From JBNKFV01 sp050289485 (GTDB lineage: Bacteria; Pseudomonadota; Gammaproteobacteria; Pseudomonadales; Cellvibrionaceae): a DNA stretch of 64,000 nt. Positions 29,585-37,650 of this stretch are shown here, piece after piece (position 1 is the stretch's first letter; the number at the start of each line of letters is the position of its first letter). The notes beneath the pieces were generated by a model. The model saw only the letters and a program-made list of their open reading frames with translations, was not told the origin of the DNA and ran no database searches. The stretch is taken from the NCBI GenBank assembly GCA_050289485.1, contig JBNKFV010000009.1, positions 310,001 through 374,000 of the forward strand. The letters are read 5' to 3'. The translations under genes and the position numbers were made by a program.

Positions 29585-30496
29585 TCAATTAAAGTCAAGT
29601 TCAAGTGTTGGTAAATGCTCTACAAACCAGCGTAGGGCTTTACCCTTGCTGCCGCGCTTCCACCCCATGTATAAGCCCACAGGTGAAGGGGCTGGTGTAA
29701 AGGGCAGGGCGACTAGCTGCCCTTGCTGTAACTCTGATTGGATACGGTGTAGAGGCAAAAACCCTACACCCAACCCTGCCGCCTGGCAATGTACTTTTTC
29801 TTGCATCGAGGCCACCCGCAGCAAGGGCTGTTTTTCAAAAATACGGCGGCTTTTAGGCGGCAGATTGCGTGAGCTGTCGCCCACGATAATAGCGCGATAT
29901 TGCACGATATCGTCTTGTGTGAGCGGCGCAGCCTGTTGTGCCGCCAACTCGGCGAGAGGGTGGTGGGGCGCAGCGGCAAATACCCAGTGGATTTCTGTCA
30001 GTTGTTGTGACTGTAACCCTTTAAATGTGCTGTCGGGCGCGTCTGCGCCAATCACCAGGTCGGCTCGCTGCTCGATAATGGCTTCCCAGCTGCCGCCCAG
30101 AACCTCGTTTATCAGTGTAATTTCTATTTCAGGCTGCAACGCGTAGAACTGTTCAAGCAATGGGTAGAGCTGCTCGGTGGGAAAAAGAGTATCCACGGCA
30201 ATTGTTAGACGCGGCTCCCAGCCACGGTGTAACTGCTGCGTGGCCTCTGTTAATCGAGTGGCTGCCTCCAGTAGTACGCGGCCCTGGGTTAGCAGCAACT
30301 GCCCAGCTGGGGTCAGCTCGGCTTTGCGGCCCTCGCGCTTAAACAGACTTACCCCCAGATCTTCTTCCAGCTTTTGTACCGTATAGGTAATGGCCGAGGG
30401 TACTTTATAGAGTGCCGCTGCCGCAGCGGCAAAGCTACCTTTGCGGTCTATGGCATCCAGTACGTCGAGAGCTTCGAGGCTTAATTTTTGTGTCAT
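29585..30496 (-). CDS. yhaJ: LysR-family regulator (YhaJ-like)
   Basis: About 303 residues from the ATG at 30494-30496 (another ATG two codons earlier is possible). The helix-turn-helix is LDVLDAIDRKGSFAAAAAALYKVPSAITYTVQKLEEDLG, and the C-terminal two-lobe effector domain follows. It diverges from the glutathionyl-hydroquinone reductase and pirin genes, the same association as E. coli yhaJ/yqjG/yhaK. YhaJ in E. coli responds to quinol-type aromatic compounds; by analogy this regulator may sense quinones, which is inference. Confidence 0.88.
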   Translation of the reverse strand: MTQKLSLEALDVLDAIDRKGSFAAAAAALYKVPSAITYTVQKLEEDLGVSLFKREGRKAELTPAGQLLLTQGRVLLEAATRLTEATQQLHRGWEPRLTIAVDTLFPTEQLYPLLEQFYALQPEIEITLINEVLGGSWEAIIEQRADLVIGADAPDSTFKGLQSQQLTEIHWVFAAAPHHPLAELAAQQAAPLTQDDIVQYRAIIVGDSSRNLPPKSRRIFEKQPLLRVASMQEKVHCQAAGLGVGFLPLHRIQSELQQGQLVALPFTPAPSPVGLYMGWKRGSKGKALRWFVEHLPTLELDFN

Positions 30497-30503
30497 AACC
30501 ATT

Positions 30504-30520
30504 ATTCAAATAATTTGAAT
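30504..30520. promoter_or_regulatory. LysR-type binding box upstream of yhaJ
   Basis: ATTCAAAT-A-ATTTGAAT is a perfect 17-bp palindrome with a T-N11-A-like core, 2 bp before the first ATG of the lysR gene and 121 bp before yqjG. The position suits autorepression and divergent activation. Confidence 0.7.
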
Positions 30521-30640
30521 ATATCTATCTTATTATTTCGATTTTTTTCTGTATAGCCTTTTTTATAATGTACTCACGGTTTAAATTTACTGACGCCAAA
30601 CTGCAGTAGCAGCCAATCAAACAAGCTGGAGGACGAAATA

Positions 30641-31615
30641 ATGGGGCTTTTAGTCAAAGGGCAGTGGCACACCGACTGGTACGACACCTCGGCAACTGAT
30701 GGTGAGTTTGTGCGCACCGACTCGCAGTTTCGTCATCAGATCACTGCGCAAGATAGTGAGGGCCCGTTTGTGGCAGAGAAGGGGCGTTACCATCTGTTTG
30801 TATCCCTGGCGTGCCCGTGGGCGCACCGCACACTGATCGTTCGTGCCGTTAAAGGGTTGCAAGATGTGATCGGTGTAACTGTGGTAAAGCCGGAGATGCT
30901 GGAAAACGGTTGGGAATTTTTTGCCGATGACGACACCAACCCGATTGCCGGTAGCCGTTATATGTACGAGGTGTATTTGCGCGAACAGGTAGACTACTCA
31001 GGGCGTGTAACGGTCCCGGTATTGTGGGACCAAAAGCTCAACCGTATTGTGAATAATGAATCGGCAGACATTATTCGACTATTAAACACCGCGTTCAAAG
31101 CCTATGCAGACCCACACGCACCTTTCGCCGATACCGATTTTTATCCCGATGCGTTACAGGCTGAAATAGACCGCGTTAACGAGCGTGTATACAACACTGT
31201 GAATAACGGCGTATACCGGGCTGGCTTTGCAACCAAACAGGCGGCTTACGAAAAAGCTTACCACGCCTTATTTGAGAGTTTGGATTGGTTAGATGAACGC
31301 TTGTCCACACAGCGGTACCTGGTAGGTAACCAGATCACGGAGGCCGATTGGCGTTTGTTTACCACACTGATTCGTTTTGACAGTGTTTACTTTGGTCACT
31401 TTAAAACCAATCGGCAACAGATCGAAAGCTTTCCGCATTTGTCTCACTATGTGCGTGACTTATATCAGCAACCTGGTGTGGCCGATACCGTGAACTTCGA
31501 TCATATTAAAACGCACTATTACTACAGTCACGACACGATAAATCCAACCCGTATTGTGCCGGTAGGGCCACAGATTGATTACACCAGTGCTCACAATCGT
31601 GCTCGGCTGAGTTAA
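30641..31615 (+). CDS. yqjG: Glutathionyl-hydroquinone reductase (YqjG family)
   Basis: 324 residues. A xi-class glutathione transferase reducing glutathionyl-hydroquinones, releasing GSH. Catalytic Cys58 lies in SLACPWAHRT, the family's CPWA motif (Cys63 in E. coli YqjG). The C-terminal helical half ends with the conserved NPTRIVPVGP. Shine-Dalgarno GGAGG at 30630-30634. Cotranscribed with the pirin gene 26 bp downstream; together they protect against or process quinones. Confidence 0.96.
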   Translation: MGLLVKGQWHTDWYDTSATDGEFVRTDSQFRHQITAQDSEGPFVAEKGRYHLFVSLACPWAHRTLIVRAVKGLQDVIGVTVVKPEMLENGWEFFADDDTNPIAGSRYMYEVYLREQVDYSGRVTVPVLWDQKLNRIVNNESADIIRLLNTAFKAYADPHAPFADTDFYPDALQAEIDRVNERVYNTVNNGVYRAGFATKQAAYEKAYHALFESLDWLDERLSTQRYLVGNQITEADWRLFTTLIRFDSVYFGHFKTNRQQIESFPHLSHYVRDLYQQPGVADTVNFDHIKTHYYYSHDTINPTRIVPVGPQIDYTSAHNRARLS

Positions 31616-31641
31616 CGGCTGGCGAGAAAAACGAGGTAAAT

Positions 31642-32517
31642 ATGAAAGAACGTACATTGGTACAAGCCATACCCAGCCAAGCGGTGACCGACGGCGCTGG
31701 TGTAAAAATTCAGCGATCCATTGTGGGCTACGAGCACCGCTACTTCGACCCATTTTTGATGCTCGACGAATTATTGGGCGACGAAGCAGCAGATTATATG
31801 GGTGGCTTTCCTGAACACCCGCACCGCGGATTTGAAACGGTCACTTACATGTTGGAAGGTCGTATGCGCCATCGCGACCACCTGGGTAACGAAGGGTTAC
31901 TCACCGATGGCTCTGTGCAATGGATGACCGCCGGGCGTGGTGTGCTGCACTCTGAAATGCCAGAGCAAACGTCGGGGCGCATGCATGGGTTTCAGTTATG
32001 GGTAAATCTGCCACCGGCTGACAAAATGTGCGAGCCTGCTTATCAAGAGTTTTCGCCAGAGCAGTTTGCAGTATTACCTTTAGGGGAAAATGGCGAGCAA
32101 GGCCAAATCAAAGTGATCGCCGGTGCTTTGTCGTTGGGTGCTTCGTCGTTGGGCGAGAGCACCGTGGAGGGGCCCATAAAAGGTATAAGCACCGAGCCAG
32201 ACTTTTACGATGTGACCTTACAGGTGGGTAGTGAGATCACCTTGCCTATTGCTGATGGCAAGCGCCTACTGGTGTATGTCATCGATGGTGAACTCAGTGT
32301 GGGTGGCAAAGCATTGCCCGCTAAAGCATTGGGGGTGTTTACCGATGGCGATAGGGTGAAGCTCAGCGCAACCAGTAATGCTACGCAGTTTCTCGTATTG
32401 GCTGGTTATCCCATTGGTGAACCCGTTGTACAGTGGGGACCTTTCGTGATGAATACCCGTGAAGAGATCGATCAGGCAATTGCTGATTATCGCTCAGGTA
32501 AACTGGTTGCCCGCTGA
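31642..32517 (+). CDS. yhaK: Pirin-family protein (YhaK-like, probable quercetin 2,3-dioxygenase type)
   Basis: 291 residues, a bicupin. Metal ligands are readable in the first cupin: HPHRGFETVTY (two His), HRDHLG and LHSEMP (His and Glu). Pirins of this group bind iron and some have quercetinase activity in vitro; YhaK is redox-sensitive. It is the last gene of the yqjG-yhaK pair. Confidence 0.93.
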   Translation: MKERTLVQAIPSQAVTDGAGVKIQRSIVGYEHRYFDPFLMLDELLGDEAADYMGGFPEHPHRGFETVTYMLEGRMRHRDHLGNEGLLTDGSVQWMTAGRGVLHSEMPEQTSGRMHGFQLWVNLPPADKMCEPAYQEFSPEQFAVLPLGENGEQGQIKVIAGALSLGASSLGESTVEGPIKGISTEPDFYDVTLQVGSEITLPIADGKRLLVYVIDGELSVGGKALPAKALGVFTDGDRVKLSATSNATQFLVLAGYPIGEPVVQWGPFVMNTREEIDQAIADYRSGKLVAR

Positions 32518-32617
32518 TTGTCGATATAGGCTTTTGCTCAATTGTTTGGCAAGTATCCGCGGGTAAATATTTTCACCAAATTAGCGCGCGCGATGCCTCG
32601 CGCTGGTTCAAAATATA

Positions 32618-32651
32618 CCTCTGGTTAGGTTTGTATTTTACTAACCAGAGG
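32618..32651 (+). terminator. Hairpin after the pirin gene
   Basis: CCTCTGGTTAG (32618-32628) and CTAACCAGAGG (32641-32651) form a perfect 11-bp stem with a 12-nt A/T-rich loop, about 100 bp past the pirin stop. No T-run follows. The 372-bp gap before nasT holds nothing else recognisable except the repeat at 32525-32554. Confidence 0.55.
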
Positions 32652-32889
32652 CTCCCGCCGTTACTTTAAGCGCTTTCTTATTCCGCATATTTTTCTAAGG
32701 TATTGAAAATATAGAGGTTTTTCCTTCGTTACCGGGTGTCACCTGCCTGCTGGTTTGAGCGCTCTATTTTAGATAAGAGCTATGGCTTAATTTTTGCTGC
32801 AGTACTGGCTTTGGCTGGGGGCTATGATTTTCTGCAGAAGGAAAGTGTGCCCACGCTTCGGCAATAGCGTTTTAGCACAGAAAAAGGGT

Positions 32890-33549
32890 ATGGCGGTGTC
32901 AGTTAGTTCAATGTTGCGGGCTTCAAACGAGGGTAGGGTAGTGGCATTACCATGCCAGCGCCCGGCTCTATCTATTTTATTGATCGATGCCGACCGAATT
33001 CGAGGTAGTTTGCTTGAGCGAGAATTTATCAGCTTGGGCTATGTGATAAAGGCGCGTTTGAAGCAAACTCAGCAGCTGCTGCAAAACGTTAAGCACTTAC
33101 AGCCGTCGGTGATTGTGCTTGGCATCGATCTGCCCGACACCGACACGCTGGAGCATTTACGCATGCTGTATAGTGAGCACCCTTTGCCCGTGGTGGTATT
33201 CGCTGAGCGTGACACACCCGACATTATTCAGGCTACCATTCGCGCGGGTGTGAGTGCTTGCGTCGTCGACGATATTCAGCCGGAACGTTTCGCCTCCATT
33301 CTCAATGTGGCGATTGCCCGTTTTGAAGAAACTCAGCGCCTGCGTGCTGAGCTAGAAGAGGTTAAAGCCAAGCTTGCCGATCGTAAATTAATCGACAAGG
33401 CCAAAGGGTTACTGATGCAAGAGCGTGGTTTGAGCGAAAACGATGCTTATGTCACCTTGCGAAAAATGGCCATGAACAAGGGGGTAACCATTGGCTCAGT
33501 AGCGAAAACGGTTATTGATATATTCTCTGAGCTGGGTGTTGCGCCCTGA
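32890..33549 (+). CDS. nasT: NasT-type ANTAR-domain response regulator (RNA-binding antiterminator)
   Basis: About 219 residues from the ATG at 32890 (AAGGG close upstream; an ATG at 32824 with a G-rich run is possible but adds a Cys/Arg-rich tail). A receiver-like domain (ILLIDADRIRGSLLEREFISLGYVIKA to VAIARFEET) is followed by a coiled linker and a C-terminal ANTAR domain (LIDKAKGLLMQERGLSENDAYVTLRKMAMNKG). NasT proteins bind leader RNA of nitrate-assimilation operons and prevent termination; they are held inactive by NasS, a nitrate-binding protein. No nasS is adjacent. Its target is likely the leader at 33986-34212. Confidence 0.93.
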   Translation: MAVSVSSMLRASNEGRVVALPCQRPALSILLIDADRIRGSLLEREFISLGYVIKARLKQTQQLLQNVKHLQPSVIVLGIDLPDTDTLEHLRMLYSEHPLPVVVFAERDTPDIIQATIRAGVSACVVDDIQPERFASILNVAIARFEETQRLRAELEEVKAKLADRKLIDKAKGLLMQERGLSENDAYVTLRKMAMNKGVTIGSVAKTVIDIFSELGVAP

Positions 33550-33772
33550 GAGCACGTCGTGCGCTCTATGTTTTACCACGCATAAAACTTCTATCTGATT
33601 ACCTGTCTCTGTGGCGGCTTTTATTACTGCCCGCTACATTCGTGTTCGCTTCTCAAGCAGTTTGTGCCTTCACGAGAGCATAAATTTTACCCAATTACTT
33701 TCAGCGCTAGAGCATTCTTTTTTAATTTCGCATCAAAATAATGCACTAATTGAGAAGGTGAGATTTTATTGT

Positions 33773-33896
33773 TGTTTTCAAATGGTGCAAAAAATGAAGT
33801 TTTTGGGTTGCAGATGAATGCTCGGTTATTTTTTGTTGTGCGCAATAAAAAAGCTTTTCGAGGGTTTTTACAAAAATCGTGTGTTTTAATGGTGCA
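33773..33896 (+). promoter_or_regulatory. Two NtrC-like enhancer half-sites upstream of nrtA
   Basis: TGTTTTCAAATGGTGCA (33773-33789) and TGTGTTTTAATGGTGCA (33880-33896) share the TGGTGCA half of the NtrC consensus and each other's spacing. A weaker dyad lies at 33729-33745. All are 60-230 bp upstream of the sigma-54 promoter, a normal enhancer distance. The left half-sites are poor. Confidence 0.5.
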
Positions 33897-33958
33897 AAGT
33901 GGTGATTTTTTACGCTGCTTCGGCTTTTTTAAATAAAAACTGGGCCGTTAATTACACT

Positions 33959-33975
33959 TTGGCACACTGTGTGCA
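33959..33975 (+). promoter_or_regulatory. Sigma-54 promoter of nrtABC
   Basis: TTGGCACACTGTGTGCA has GG at 33961-33962 and GC at 33973-33974 exactly 10 bp apart, matching TGGCAC-N5-TTGCA at all but one key base. Transcription should start near 33986. Confidence 0.85.
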
Positions 33976-33985
33976 GTTATCTAGT

Positions 33986-34212
33986 TGCCCTCGGTAATTT
34001 TCTGTCAATGGTGATGGTCGCCAAAAGGGCATTAATAAGGTAACCAGGTGGGCTACGTTTGGTTACTGATAGAAAAGGTAGCGAGCTAACATCAAAAAGA
34101 CTTAGTGAATAATTGCTAAGCGAGAGAGAGCAAAGGCGCTCACATGTACCGGTAATAAATTTATCGGCACAGTGAGCGCTTTTTTTTGGCAAAAAAACGA
34201 GAGGAGTGCCAC
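33986..34212 (+). promoter_or_regulatory. Attenuator-like leader of nrtA, probable ANTAR antitermination target
   Basis: About 227 nt between the predicted start and the nrtA ATG. Hairpin candidates: TGCCCT (33986-33991) with AGGGCA (34026-34031); TGGTGA/TCGCCA (34009-34023); GTAACCA (34040-34046) with TGGTTAC (34060-34066); CTTAG/CTAAG around 34101-34120; TTGCT/AGCAA (34113-34133). The terminator at 34136-34187 follows. The layout matches nas leaders controlled by ANTAR proteins, with NasT encoded immediately upstream. Confidence 0.75.
34136..34187 (+). terminator. Leader terminator directly ahead of nrtA
   Basis: GCGCTCAC (34136-34143) pairs with GTGAGCGC (34172-34179), extended inside by TGTaCCG/CGGcACA, and is followed by eight T's (34180-34187). 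It ends 25 bp before the nrtA ATG, so transcription of nrtABC from the sigma-54 promoter must read through it. Confidence 0.9.
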
Positions 34213-35610
34213 ATGAGAGCAACAGATTGGCTGAGCACAGTAAAGAAAATGGCCTTTACCACACTGGCCGGTGTGGGGATAGCAACGACATTGGGGGTGC
34301 AGTCTGCCAGTGCCGAAAAACTAGGCTGGCCAGAAAAAGAAGAGCTGACTTTTGGCTTCATTAAACTGACCGATATGGCACCCATTGCCATCGCTTACGA
34401 AAACGGCTACTTCGAAGATGAAGGCCTGTATGTAACCATCGAGGCGCAAGCCAACTGGAAAGTATTGCTCGACGGTGTGATCGACGGTCGCCTCGACGGC
34501 GCACATATGCTGGCAGGCCAGCCCATCGCTGCCACCATGGGGTTTGGAACAAAAGCCCACATTATTACGCCGTTTTCCATGGATTTAAATGGCAACGGTA
34601 TCACCGTTTCAAACGATATTTGGGAGCAAATGAAGCCCAATATACCGAAAATGGCTGATGGTCGCCCGGTGCACCCGATTAAAGCTGACGCCTTAAAGCC
34701 GGTGGTAGAGAAGTACAAAGCCGAAGGTAAACCATTCAACATGGGTATGGTATTTCCGGTATCTACGCACAACTATGAGCTGCGTTATTGGCTGGCTGCA
34801 GGCGGTATTAACCCTGGTTATTACGCCCCGCACAAAGGTGATACATCAGGCCAGATTAATGCCGACGCGCTGTTGTCAGTTACACCACCACCACAAATGC
34901 CTGCCACACTGGAAGCTGGCACTATTTACGGCTATTGCGTGGGCGAGCCCTGGAATCAGCAAGCGGTATTCAAGGGGATTGGTGTCCCAGTTATTACCGA
35001 CTACGAAGTCTGGAAAGACAACCCAGAAAAAGTCTTTGGTATTACAGCTGAGTTTGCCGAGAAATATCCTAATACGACTATTCGCCTGGTACGTGCATTA
35101 ATTCGTGCTGCCAAATGGTTAGACGAAAACGATAATGCCAACCGTCCCGCTGCGGTAAAAATTCTGTCGCAATCCAATTATGTCGGCGCTGACTACGATG
35201 TGATTGCCAACAGTATGACAGGCACGTTTGAGTACGAAAAAGGCGATAAGCGCTCGGTGCCCGATTTCAACGTATTCTTCCGTTACAACGCGACATACCC
35301 TTACTACTCTGATGCTATTTGGTATCTCACGCAAATGCGTCGCTGGGGCCAGATCTCTGAAGATAAACCCGATAGTTGGTACAAGGAACTGGCCGCTGAT
35401 GTGTATCGCCCAGATATCTATACCAAAGCAGCAAAGTCTTTGATCGAAGAAGGCTTGATGGACGCCAAAGATTTTCCAGACTTTGCCACTGAAGACGGCT
35501 ATCGCGATCCACAGACCCAGTTTATTGACGGTATTACTTACGATGGCCACAAGCCTAATGAGTACATCAATAAATTTTCAATTGGTTTGAAACAGGGTGA
35601 CAAACTTTAA
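34213..35610 (+). CDS. nrtA: Nitrate ABC transporter substrate-binding protein
   Basis: 465 residues, ATG with GAGAGGAG at 34200-34207. A signal sequence ([27 protein letters not shown]) precedes a CmpA/NrtA-type binding fold ([72 protein letters not shown]). Binds nitrate (possibly nitrite) in the periplasm for NrtBC. The presence of a signal peptide and full NrtA length argues against it being the cytoplasmic sensor NasS. First gene after the attenuator. Confidence 0.94.
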   Translation: MRATDWLSTVKKMAFTTLAGVGIATTLGVQSASAEKLGWPEKEELTFGFIKLTDMAPIAIAYENGYFEDEGLYVTIEAQANWKVLLDGVIDGRLDGAHMLAGQPIAATMGFGTKAHIITPFSMDLNGNGITVSNDIWEQMKPNIPKMADGRPVHPIKADALKPVVEKYKAEGKPFNMGMVFPVSTHNYELRYWLAAGGINPGYYAPHKGDTSGQINADALLSVTPPPQMPATLEAGTIYGYCVGEPWNQQAVFKGIGVPVITDYEVWKDNPEKVFGITAEFAEKYPNTTIRLVRALIRAAKWLDENDNANRPAAVKILSQSNYVGADYDVIANSMTGTFEYEKGDKRSVPDFNVFFRYNATYPYYSDAIWYLTQMRRWGQISEDKPDSWYKELAADVYRPDIYTKAAKSLIEEGLMDAKDFPDFATEDGYRDPQTQFIDGITYDGHKPNEYINKFSIGLKQGDKL

Positions 35611-35617
35611 ATAAAAA

Positions 35618-35656
35618 GCAGTTTCGTTACCCGCAGCGGGCGGGTTTCGAAACTGC
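35618..35656 (+). repeat. Intercistronic hairpin between nrtA and nrtB
   Basis: GCAGTTTCG (35618-35626) and CGAAACTGC (35648-35656) pair exactly, with CCCGC/GCGGG inside. It starts 7 bp after the nrtA stop. Such a structure could stabilise the nrtA message, raising binding-protein levels over NrtBC. Confidence 0.7.
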
Positions 35657-35715
35657 CAGTACCTGATTAACGCAATGATTTATTAACGAACAGCATTAAC
35701 AAACAGGTTGTGATC

Positions 35716-36711
35716 ATGTTGATAGCAACATTCGCAAACAAGGCAGACGGTAAAATGGCATTAGCAGCTACTACAGTGACGACAGTTACCCAGCTACTAA
35801 AATCGGCTGCAATTCCTTTGCTAGGTATTTTGGCCTTTCTCTTTGTGTGGTCGATAGCGGCACAAAAAATTGATACCTCTTTAGGTAAATTTCCAGGGCC
35901 CGCATCAGTTTGGGAGCAGTTTAGCAGTCTCTGGCAGGAGCATAATACTGAGCGCGAGAAAGAAGCCGCTTTTTATGAGCGCCAGGAAGAGCGTAATGCT
36001 AAGCGTTTGGCTAAAGACCCCACCTACGAAGCAAAAGTTCGCGCCTATACCGGTAAAGAAACCTTTATTGATCAGATTGGCACCAGCCTGATTACTGTGG
36101 CTAGCGGCTTTTTACTGGCTGCATTCATAGCCATACCGTTGGGTATTGCCATCGGCTTGAATAAAACGCTTAACACCGCGGTTAATCCGGTGGTGCAAAT
36201 ATTTAAACCGGTTTCTCCCTTGGCGTGGTTGCCATTGGTTACCATGGTGGTGAGTGCGCTGTACAGTTCGCCAGACCCAGTGATACCAAAATCGTTTTTA
36301 AATTCCATGATTACCGTAACGCTATGCTGTTTATGGCCCATGGTGATTAATACGTCGGTGGGTGTTGCATCGCTGGATAAAGATCTGGTGAATGTCAGCC
36401 GCGTACTGCGTCTGCCTGCCTTAAAGCATGTGACCAAAATTGTGTTGCCGGCCTCAGTACCGATGATCTTTACCGGTATGCGATTGTCGTTGGGCATTGC
36501 TTGGATGGTATTGATTGCAGCAGAAATGTTGGCACAAAACCCAGGCTTGGGAAAATTTGTCTGGGACGAATTTCAAAATGGTTCGTCGTCGTCACTCAGT
36601 CGCATTATGGCTGCCGTATTGGTGATTGGTTTTATTGGGTTTTTACTTGATCGGGGCATGTTGCAATTGCAAAAGATGGTGTCTTGGGACAAATCCAGCG
36701 TTGTCAGCTAA
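35716..36711 (+). CDS. nrtB: Nitrate ABC transporter permease
   Basis: About 331 residues from the ATG at 35716 (a GTG at 35710 is also possible). A BPD_transp_1 permease with six helices; the EAA-type cytoplasmic loop is LDKDLVNVSRVLRLPALKHVTKIVLPASVPMIFTGMRLSLG. A charged insert (residues about 65-115, WQEHNTEREKEAAFYERQEERNAKR) between helix 1 and 2 is typical of NrtB. Forms the membrane pore of the nitrate importer. Confidence 0.94.
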   Translation: MLIATFANKADGKMALAATTVTTVTQLLKSAAIPLLGILAFLFVWSIAAQKIDTSLGKFPGPASVWEQFSSLWQEHNTEREKEAAFYERQEERNAKRLAKDPTYEAKVRAYTGKETFIDQIGTSLITVASGFLLAAFIAIPLGIAIGLNKTLNTAVNPVVQIFKPVSPLAWLPLVTMVVSALYSSPDPVIPKSFLNSMITVTLCCLWPMVINTSVGVASLDKDLVNVSRVLRLPALKHVTKIVLPASVPMIFTGMRLSLGIAWMVLIAAEMLAQNPGLGKFVWDEFQNGSSSSLSRIMAAVLVIGFIGFLLDRGMLQLQKMVSWDKSSVVS

Positions 36712-36740
36712 GTATTGGGAAAAACGAACAGGGGTAATTT

Positions 36741-37589
36741 ATGAGCGTTTTATTGGATATCAGCCATATCGATATGGTTTTTCCGACGCCAAAGGGCGAG
36801 TTTACCGCGCTGAAAGGGGTTGATCTTAAAATTAACCAGGGTGAATTCGTATCGCTGATTGGACACTCGGGTTGTGGTAAGTCAACCGTGTTGAATATTG
36901 TGGCGGGCCTTTATCAAGCGAGCCGAGGCGGTGTGGTACTTAATGGTAGAGAGGTGCGCGAACCTGGACCAGAACGTGCCGTGGTATTTCAGAACCATTC
37001 TTTATTGCCTTGGTTAACTGCTTACGAAAACGTTGAGTTAGCGGTAAAACAGGTGTTTTCCAAAACCAAAAGCAAAGCTGAAATGCACGAGTGGGTAGAG
37101 CACAACCTCAAGTTGGTGCACATGGGGCATGCGATGCACAAGCGCCCGGAAGAAATTTCTGGCGGCATGAAACAGCGTGTGGGTATTGCCCGTGCGCTGG
37201 CCATGCAACCTGATGTGTTATTGATGGACGAACCTTTTGGTGCGCTGGATGCGCTCACCCGCGCCCACATGCAAGACTCGTTAATGGAAATTCAAAACGA
37301 GTTGAATAATACCGTGATCATGATTACTCACGACGTGGACGAGGCAGTATTGTTGTCTGACCGTATCGTAATGATGACCAACGGCCCGGCGGCCACGATT
37401 GGTGAAATTTTAGATATTAATCTGCAGCGGCCACGAGATCGTCTGGCCTTGGCTGAAGACCCTGAATACACTCATTTGCGCTCGGAGGTGCTCAGGTTTC
37501 TCTACGAAAAACAACGCAAGGTGGAGCCATTTGATAGTGCAAAAAAGTCACTGAAAGACGATGACAAAAAAAGCCATAAAGTAGCGTAA
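36741..37589 (+). CDS. nrtC: Nitrate ABC transporter ATP-binding protein (NrtD/NasD type)
   Basis: 282 residues. Walker A GHSGCGKST, signature ISGGMKQRVGIARA and Walker B VLLMDEPFGALDALTR, with the H-loop ITHDVDEAV. It lacks the NrtA-like C-terminal regulatory domain found in cyanobacterial NrtC, so it resembles NrtD; the label nrtC reflects gene order only. The C-terminus is Lys-rich. Completes NrtABC. Confidence 0.94.
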   Translation: MSVLLDISHIDMVFPTPKGEFTALKGVDLKINQGEFVSLIGHSGCGKSTVLNIVAGLYQASRGGVVLNGREVREPGPERAVVFQNHSLLPWLTAYENVELAVKQVFSKTKSKAEMHEWVEHNLKLVHMGHAMHKRPEEISGGMKQRVGIARALAMQPDVLLMDEPFGALDALTRAHMQDSLMEIQNELNNTVIMITHDVDEAVLLSDRIVMMTNGPAATIGEILDINLQRPRDRLALAEDPEYTHLRSEVLRFLYEKQRKVEPFDSAKKSLKDDDKKSHKVA

Positions 37590-37650
37590 ATAAGCTACAC
37601 AACAAACTGAAATAGAGACCTATACAATATAGAAACTGGAGATCGAGAGC

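Noticed and set aside
33986..34135. A definite ANTAR dual-hexaloop RNA motif
   Set aside because: Stems are present, but none has a clean six-base loop with A at position 1 and G at position 4; I report only candidate stems.
34213..35610. Calling the NrtA-like protein NasS
   Set aside because: It has a signal peptide, NrtA length and is followed by nrtB and the ATPase; NasS is a cytoplasmic protein.
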